Below are positions 58,717 through 64,000 of a DNA stretch of 64,000 bases, one piece after another. This stretch comes from Punica granatum (Eukaryota > Streptophyta > Magnoliopsida > Myrtales > Lythraceae). The first letter of the stretch is position 1; the number at the start of each line of letters is the position of its first letter. The notes under the pieces were generated by a model. The model ran no database searches. It was given only the letters and a program-made list of their open reading frames with translations, and was not told the DNA's origin. The position numbers and the translations under genes were made by a program. Where the stretch lies: positions 25,342,001 through 25,406,000 of the forward strand of contig NC_045131.1 of assembly GCF_007655135.1 (NCBI RefSeq). Direction: 5' to 3'.

Positions 58717-60072
58717 TGTGCGCACCCGAATTTCGTCTCGTCGGGGCCCGCATGCGCGCGCCTAAATGCAACGCGGCTTGGGAATATCCACCTTCCCGGG
58801 GACGCGCGACGGACGCACGTGAGAAGGAGTCGCCACTTGCCATTTTATGACCCGAGGGTCGAGGGCCGACAAGTTACCCAGGTCTAGGGGTACGGAGTAC
58901 ACCTAATTGCTAAGGCATATGGTCTGCGAAACCCAAGGTTTCAAATTCGGGGGTTCTGTTACATGCGAGCCTATATCTCGCATGCCCTATCGGTAATCTA
59001 GCTTGTCTAGGCTTGCCATTTTATTTAATTACCGCTTAATTAAGTTCCGCTCATCTTACGCGTTTTGACACCGTAAATTCGAAGAAACACTCCGACCGTT
59101 TGCTCTCCGATCGAGATTCTTACATGAATAAACATACAGCATAAATCCTCACATCGTTCTCTCAAATAAATAAAATACAAATTATAACAATTGGATCCCG
59201 GTCGGTTCGCATTCGGTTATTATTCCACTCGTGCTCACCGTGTAGTTTGAAAAGACTGAAATTGAAATTAAAGTGCGCACTCGGTGTATAAGGGCATTGG
59301 ACCCCGTGATCGACGGTTATGGGCGTTGGACCCAGTGTGAATCGAGTCCTAAAGGATCGGGCTCGATCTGCATAACAATCAAGTGCAAAAGATGTAACAA
59401 GCAAGCTCAAATAAACAATCAATGGGGTTTTGTTATCACCAAATTTACGTGGATTAATTGTTATCACCGAAGAGGAGCTGGTGAGTGTTCTGAGCGCCGC
59501 CCTGGGGACGCCGGTTCCGATCTGGGCTTCACCGGTGGCCGGAACGGTCGGGATTGCGGAGATTTCACGGTTTTTCGGCGCGGTTCCAATCGGGCTCCGA
59601 TTTGCAAAATTCTCTCAATCCGAGAGGAATTTCGCGATTTCTTTCACTGGGTTTCGTTCTGTCCTTCCCGAATTAGGTTTTCCCCCCTTTAATTGCAATT
59701 TTTGGTCGAGATTTCAGCCGATTTGGGGAGGAAATCGCGGAAATCAGCGATTTCCTATTCTAGGTAGTCGGCCAGATCGCGGGCAGCCGGTTGCCGCTGC
59801 CCGGCCTGCCCGGACTGCCCGGAACAGTAATTTGTTTTTTTTAGATTAGGGCCGGCGGGTCACGTGCAGCCGGTCAACGCTGCCCGGCCTTGCCCAGCTC
59901 TGCCCGAGATTTTTTTCTTTTCTTTCCTTCTTCTTTTTTTTTCCTCTTTCTTATTTATTTATTTATTTTTATTATTATTTATTAATTAATTAATTTTTTT
60001 AAAAAAATTGATAAATAGAAAAATGACAATTTTGCCCCCCTGGAGCCGATGGACCGAAATTGGGTGCTGACA
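58717..60072 (-). repeat. 3' LTR of the right-hand Tat element
   Basis: 1356 bp, ends TGTGCGCACCCG and GGGTGCTGACA. The first 740 bp resemble 5266-6010. Beyond about 59460 the sequence is unrelated except for the last 30 bp, so this LTR either lost about 2 kb or belongs to a recombinant subfamily. It has a run of TTTA/TTAA-rich sequence at 59950-60000. Confidence 0.75.
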
Positions 60073-60086
60073 GCTTGCCCCTCTTT
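60073..60086 (-). other. Polypurine tract of the right-hand Tat element
   Basis: Minus strand AAAGAGGGGCAAGC adjoining the LTR start TGTCAGC. Confidence 0.6.
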
Positions 60087-60189
60087 GGTTCCGTGCTCGG
60101 ATAGAGGATGCAGCCAAAGACTATGAGAAGCACCTCGTTTGATCCTAGCGATCGTCTAGCCTGTTGCAAAATAGTACAAACCATAAATT

Positions 60190-61465
60190 AGTAAATGTAG
60201 ACGCATACTTGAAGGACATTAAATGCGGACACGAAGTCTGAAAAGCAGTATATGCGGACACGAAATCCGAAAAGCAGTAAATGAGGACACGAAGTCCGAA
60301 AAGCAGTAAATGAGGACACAAAGTCCGGAATGCAGTGGACACGGACACGAAGTCCGGAATGCAATGAATGTGGATACGAAGTCCAAAATGCAATAGATGC
60401 GGACGCGAAGTCTAAAATGCAGTGAATGCGGATACGAAGTCCGGAAAGCAGTAAATGAGGACACGAAGTCCGGAATGCAGTAGACACAGACACGAAGTTC
60501 CGAATGCAATGAATGTGGACATAAAGTCCAAAAAGCAGTAAATGAGGACACGAAGTCCGGAATGCAGTAGACACGGACACGAAGTCCGGAATGCAATGAA
60601 TGTGGACACGAAGTCCAAAATGCAGTAAGAGGCGGACGCGAAGTCCGAAAAGCAGTAAAGATGGACACGAAGTCCTGGACGCAAAGTCCGAAAAGCGGTA
60701 AAGATGGACACGAAGTCCGAAAAGCGGTAAAGATGGACACGAAGTCCTGGACGCGAAGTCCGAAAAGCGGTAAAGATGGACACGAAGTCCTGGACGCGAA
60801 GTCCGAAAAGCGGTAAAGATGGACACGAAGTCCTGGACGCGAAGTCCGAAAAGCGGTAAAGATGGACACGAAGTCCTGGACGCGAAGTCCGAAAAGCGAT
60901 AAAGATGGACACGAAGTCCTGGACGCGAAGTCCGAAAAGCGGTAAAGATGGACACAAAGTCCTGGACGCGGATTCCGAAAAGTAGTAAATGTGGACACGA
61001 AGTCCTGGACGCAAAATCCGAAAAGCAATAAAGATGGACACGAAGTCCTGGATGTGAAGTCCAAAAAGCAATAAAGATGGACACGAAGTCCTGGACGCGA
61101 AGTCCGAAAAGCAGTAAATGTGGACACGAAGTCCTGGACGCGAAGTCCGAAAAGCAGTAAAGATGGACACGAAGTCCTGGACGCGAAGTCCAAAAAGCAG
61201 TAAATGTGGACACGAAGTCCTGGACGCGAAGTCCGAAAAGCAGTAAATGTGGACACGAAGTCCTGGACGCGAAGTCCGAAAAGCAGTAAAGCTGGACACG
61301 AAGTCCTGGACGCGAAGTCCGAAAAGCGGTAAAGATGGACACGAAGTCCTGGACGCGAAGTCCGAAAAGCGGTAAAGATGGACACGAAGTCCAGAATGCA
61401 GTAGATGCGGACACGAAGTCCGGAAAATAGTAAATAAGGACACGAAGTCCAAAGATCGGTGAATG
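60190..61465. repeat. 43-bp tandem array in the Tat 3' untranslated region
   Basis: From about 60650 to 61390 the unit is a regular 43 bp: GGACACGAAGTCC, then TGGACGCGAAGTCC, then a GAAAAGCGGTAAA spacer. 60190-60650 has more variable 29-36-bp units. Each module is a GGAC-N5-GTCC mini-palindrome. Because 43 is not a multiple of three and the unit has no stop, all three minus-strand frames are open for about 350-490 codons with a 43-residue periodicity. These are not genes. Confidence 0.93.
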
Positions 61466-62589
61466 CGAGAGTAAGAATCACTGTTATGGGGTAGCGTAGG
61501 GCTATATGTTCGGTGTTACGCCGGTATTGTGCTGAAATAATGCAGTGATAACTGCGCCCTGTCGTTGGTCGTGCGCCCATGGGTTTGTTTGGCGAAGTTG
61601 ACGTGTGCTCCTTTTTGGGTCCTTCACCCGAATAGGGACTGCGATTTGTCGAACGAGACAGACACACGCCCGCTCGGGGGGACGCCTCCCGGGATCCGTA
61701 CACTCAGACCTGTATGCAGGAAAACGATAACCAACGATCGTTGTCAGTCGGGCAAAACTTGCTGAAATTGCGATATGTAAAGAAATCTATGTAATGATAT
61801 TCCGGGAATTTAGATTCAGTGGCCGTTTGAGGGGTGACCGCGTCCCCGAGTATGACATGTATTTGACTTGAAGGAATGGCCTTTGCAAGACGGGCATGGC
61901 CTGCAGAGTTTTTGCATGAATATAAAAGGAAGGATCTTTAGGAATCCTCTAAATCAAGGATACGACGATTCGAACTCATTTCGAGGCATGTCTTGAACCC
62001 GTAGAGTCGAAGAGAGTTTGCTTGCGTTGAAAACCGTTAAACCACTACTTGTCATAGCTCCACACGAGGTATCGCAGCTCTTTGGTGGTTGAACCTACAA
62101 TTTCCCCTAATTTTTGCCCAGGCCGCAAAACGTGCGACGACCTGACGGGGTATTTTATTTTGATTTTTCTCTCATGAATGCTCTCCTTTTGCTACGACCG
62201 CCCAAGATAGGGTCCGATGGCACCTCTCGGTTCCTTTAACTTTTGCCTAGACCGCCCTTTGTGGGTTTTCAGCCTAGCAAGGATATAATTCATGCTCTCC
62301 TTTTGCCACGGCTCCCCTTTACGGGATTTTAAGTCGTGCCCCTCATTCCCTAATTTTTGCCTAGGCCGCCTCGAGGAAGTTTTCAACCTAGCGGGAAAAT
62401 TATTCTTTTTCTCTCATAGATGTTCTTATATGGAAGGATTGGATGGAGATGGCATAAATGATGATAATAGAAAAATGTGCTGAAGTAAAGCGGGCGCGCA
62501 GCCTGAAGAATACGGAAGAAGACAAGTGTTGGAAATGCGAGTTGTAGCTGCGGGGACATGCAACGGCTGTAGAACGACGAAGCACCCAA
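61466..62589 (-). other. 3' untranslated region between pol and the array
   Basis: No coding sequence. 62060-62400 has imperfect TTTTGCC...GGTTTTCAACCTAGC repeats shared with 11800-11990. Confidence 0.6.
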
Positions 62590-63834
62590 TCAAGGATAGT
62601 ACTTCTTAAGGGCATCGGCGTTGACTGGGAGCGCATTTTCAGTCCCGTCCATGTCGCTTAAGATAATTGTCTCTCCGGAGAAGACTTCCTTGACGACAAA
62701 AGGCCCGTCGTACTTGTATGCGAACTTGCCCCGAGAATCGGGTGTAATATGTAGGACTTTCCGCAGGACGAGGTCACCGGGTTTGAACTCGCGGTGGCGG
62801 ACTCTCGCATTGAACGCTCGGGCCATTCTCTGCTGGTAGCATTGGCCGTGACAGAGTGCCGTTAGTCGCTTCTCGTCAATGAGATTGAGCTGTTCACAAT
62901 GTTGCTTCGCCCATTCTGCTTCTTCAAGTTCAGTTTCGGCGAGGACTCTCATGGAAGGAATCTCCACTTCGATCGGGAGGACGACCTCCATGCCGTAGAC
63001 CAAAGAATATGGGGTTGCCCCGGTTGAAGAGCGGATATATGTTCGGTATGCCAAGAGCGCGAAAGGAAGCATCTCGTGCCAATCTTTGTAAGTCACCGTC
63101 ATTTTCTCGATGATCTTCTTGATATTTTTGTTTGCAGCCTCCACTGCACCGTTCATTTGGGGACGGTATGGAGTGGAGTTGCGGTGATGCACTTTGAATC
63201 GCTCACAAAGCTCGTCAATGACCCTGTTGTTCAGGTTCTTGGCATTGTTGGTGATGATCGTCTCGGGAACTCCGTATCGGGCGATGATGTCACGCTTGAG
63301 AAAACGTGCCACGACATTTGCTGTGACTGAAGCAAGCGTTACGGCTTCGATCCACTTGGTAAAATAGTCTATCGCCACCAAAATGAATTGGTGTCCGTTG
63401 GATGCTTTGGGGTTGATAGGACCGATCACGTTGATACCCCACATTGAAAAGGGCCATGGGGCTGCCATCGGGCGCAACTCGTTAGGCGGTGCTTTGATCT
63501 GGTCGGCATACACCTGGCACAAGTGGCAATGCTTGACGTGTTTGACGCAATCGGCTTCCATGGTGGACCAAAAGTAACCCAAACGCATGAGTTTCTTGGC
63601 AAGCATAAGCCCACTCATGTGGGGTCCGCAGCTCCCTTCGTGTATCTCTCCCATGAGACGTTGTGCCTCGACTTCGTCAACACACCGGAGTAGTGTGGCG
63701 TCGAAAGAACGGCGATAGAGAGTTTCTCCACTCAGGAAATAATGTGCTGCGAGTCGCCGAAGTGTTTTTCGATCACGACGGTTAGCGAATGTAGGATATT
63801 GACCGGTTTGCAAGAAATGCTTAATGTCTTCGTA
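62590..63834 (-). pseudogene. Tat-type integrase with catalytic Asp-to-Asn changes
   Basis: Open from the TAG at 63835 to 62590; the first Met gives 407 codons. Positions are counted from that Met. The zinc-binding residues H58, H65, C96 and C99 are present. The core has N128 (WGINVIGP) and N189 (TIITNNAKN) where family members have the first and second catalytic Asp. E225 (NGAVEAANK) is intact, at the DD35E spacing. Both changes are GAC to AAC with a C before the codon, that is C-to-T at a CpG on the opposite strand. The C-terminal domain (FKPGDLVLRKV, GKFAYKYDGPFVV) and the ending ALKKYYP are complete. The enzyme should be catalytically dead even though the frame is open. Confidence 0.88.
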
Positions 63835-63837
63835 CTA

Positions 63838-64000
63838 AGGCTGCTCATCGGTCGCTTCGATTGCGTCGCAGTGAGCAGGGCCTTTGGCGATCTCGATCTC
63901 GAGTGGTTCAATGAGGTTTTCTTTCGTGATACTCACCATGGATGCGAGCGTCGCGAGTGCATCTGCAAATTGGTTCTTGATGCGAGGTGTGTATGTGAAT
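63838..64000 (-). pseudogene. Tat RNase H C-terminal fragment, separated by a stop
   Basis: In frame with the integrase, ending in TAG at 63835-63837 (a Trp codon TGG changed to TAG would restore a usual linker). It shows FTYTPRIKNQFADALATLAS, the end of an RNase H domain as found before integrase in Tat elements. It continues beyond the window. Confidence 0.8.

Larger units (their letters stand above)
58717..64000 (-). mobile_element. Tat/Ogre-type Ty3/gypsy element with pol, 3' part only
   Basis: Minus-strand order from the right edge: RNase H end, integrase, 3' untranslated region with repeat blocks and tandem array, polypurine tract, 3' LTR. The rest (gag, protease, RT, 5' LTR) would lie to the right of the window. 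The insertion site is identified from the empty copy at 22978, with GGCAT as the expected target duplication. It shares LTR ends, 3' UTR sequence (compare 8707-8780 with 60073-60150) and array type with the 13.2-kb element. Confidence 0.85.

Noticed and set aside
60188..61703. Minus-strand open frames of 346-494 codons
   Set aside because: Same cause: a 43-bp unit without stops opens all three frames simultaneously.

Overview
The window is nuclear DNA of a flowering plant, probably a eudicot, and most of it is transposable elements. The evidence is one ordinary intron-containing papain-like cysteine protease gene, very AT-rich intergenic DNA, plant Ty1/copia and Ty3/gypsy retrotransposons, CACTA, Mutator-type and PIF/Tourist-type miniature elements, Helitron-like termini and microsatellites. 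I see no rRNA or tRNA gene, no CRISPR array and no prokaryotic feature. I cannot name the species.

Layout. 1-19149 and 28549-37498 are two copies (A and B) of one segmental duplication, direct repeats about 28.5 kb apart. Copy A is interrupted at 5266-18425 by a 13.2-kb Tat/Ogre-like LTR element on the minus strand: LTRs of 3.4-3.6 kb, 5-bp target duplication CATCT, no recognisable gag or pol. Copy B lacks that element but carries a 2.64-kb segment with the only intact gene, an SAG39-like cysteine protease (32136-33416, two exons). Between the copies (19150-28454) lie a CACTA terminus, two short tandem arrays, a unit repeated at 58084-58716, a complete fold-back Mutator-type MITE (24140-24485) and a roughly 380-bp tandem duplication.

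37912-43147 is a decayed minus-strand Ty3/gypsy element of Reina/chromovirus type, whose pol reading frame runs through the polypurine tract into the 3' LTR. 44586-54232 is a minus-strand Ty1/copia element with near-identical 180-bp LTRs. A 4.5-kb solo LTR of a Tat-like family (46477-51019) has inserted inside its pol. 54279-58083 holds two further partial Tat-like LTRs in opposite orientation. 58717 to the right edge is a second minus-strand Tat/Ogre element with pol (RNase H end and integrase), a 1.3-kb tandem array and a 3' LTR; its 5' part lies outside the window.

How it fits together. The 13.2-kb element looks like a non-autonomous derivative (LARD) of the family represented at the right edge: they share LTR ends, the sequence next to the 3' LTR, a motif-repeat block and the unusual array of GGAC-N5-GTCC mini-palindromes. 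The integrase of the right-hand copy has two of its three catalytic acidic residues changed to Asn, both by changes expected from CpG methylation decay, so this copy cannot be an active partner. Apart from the protease gene, every coding region is a broken mobile-element remnant.
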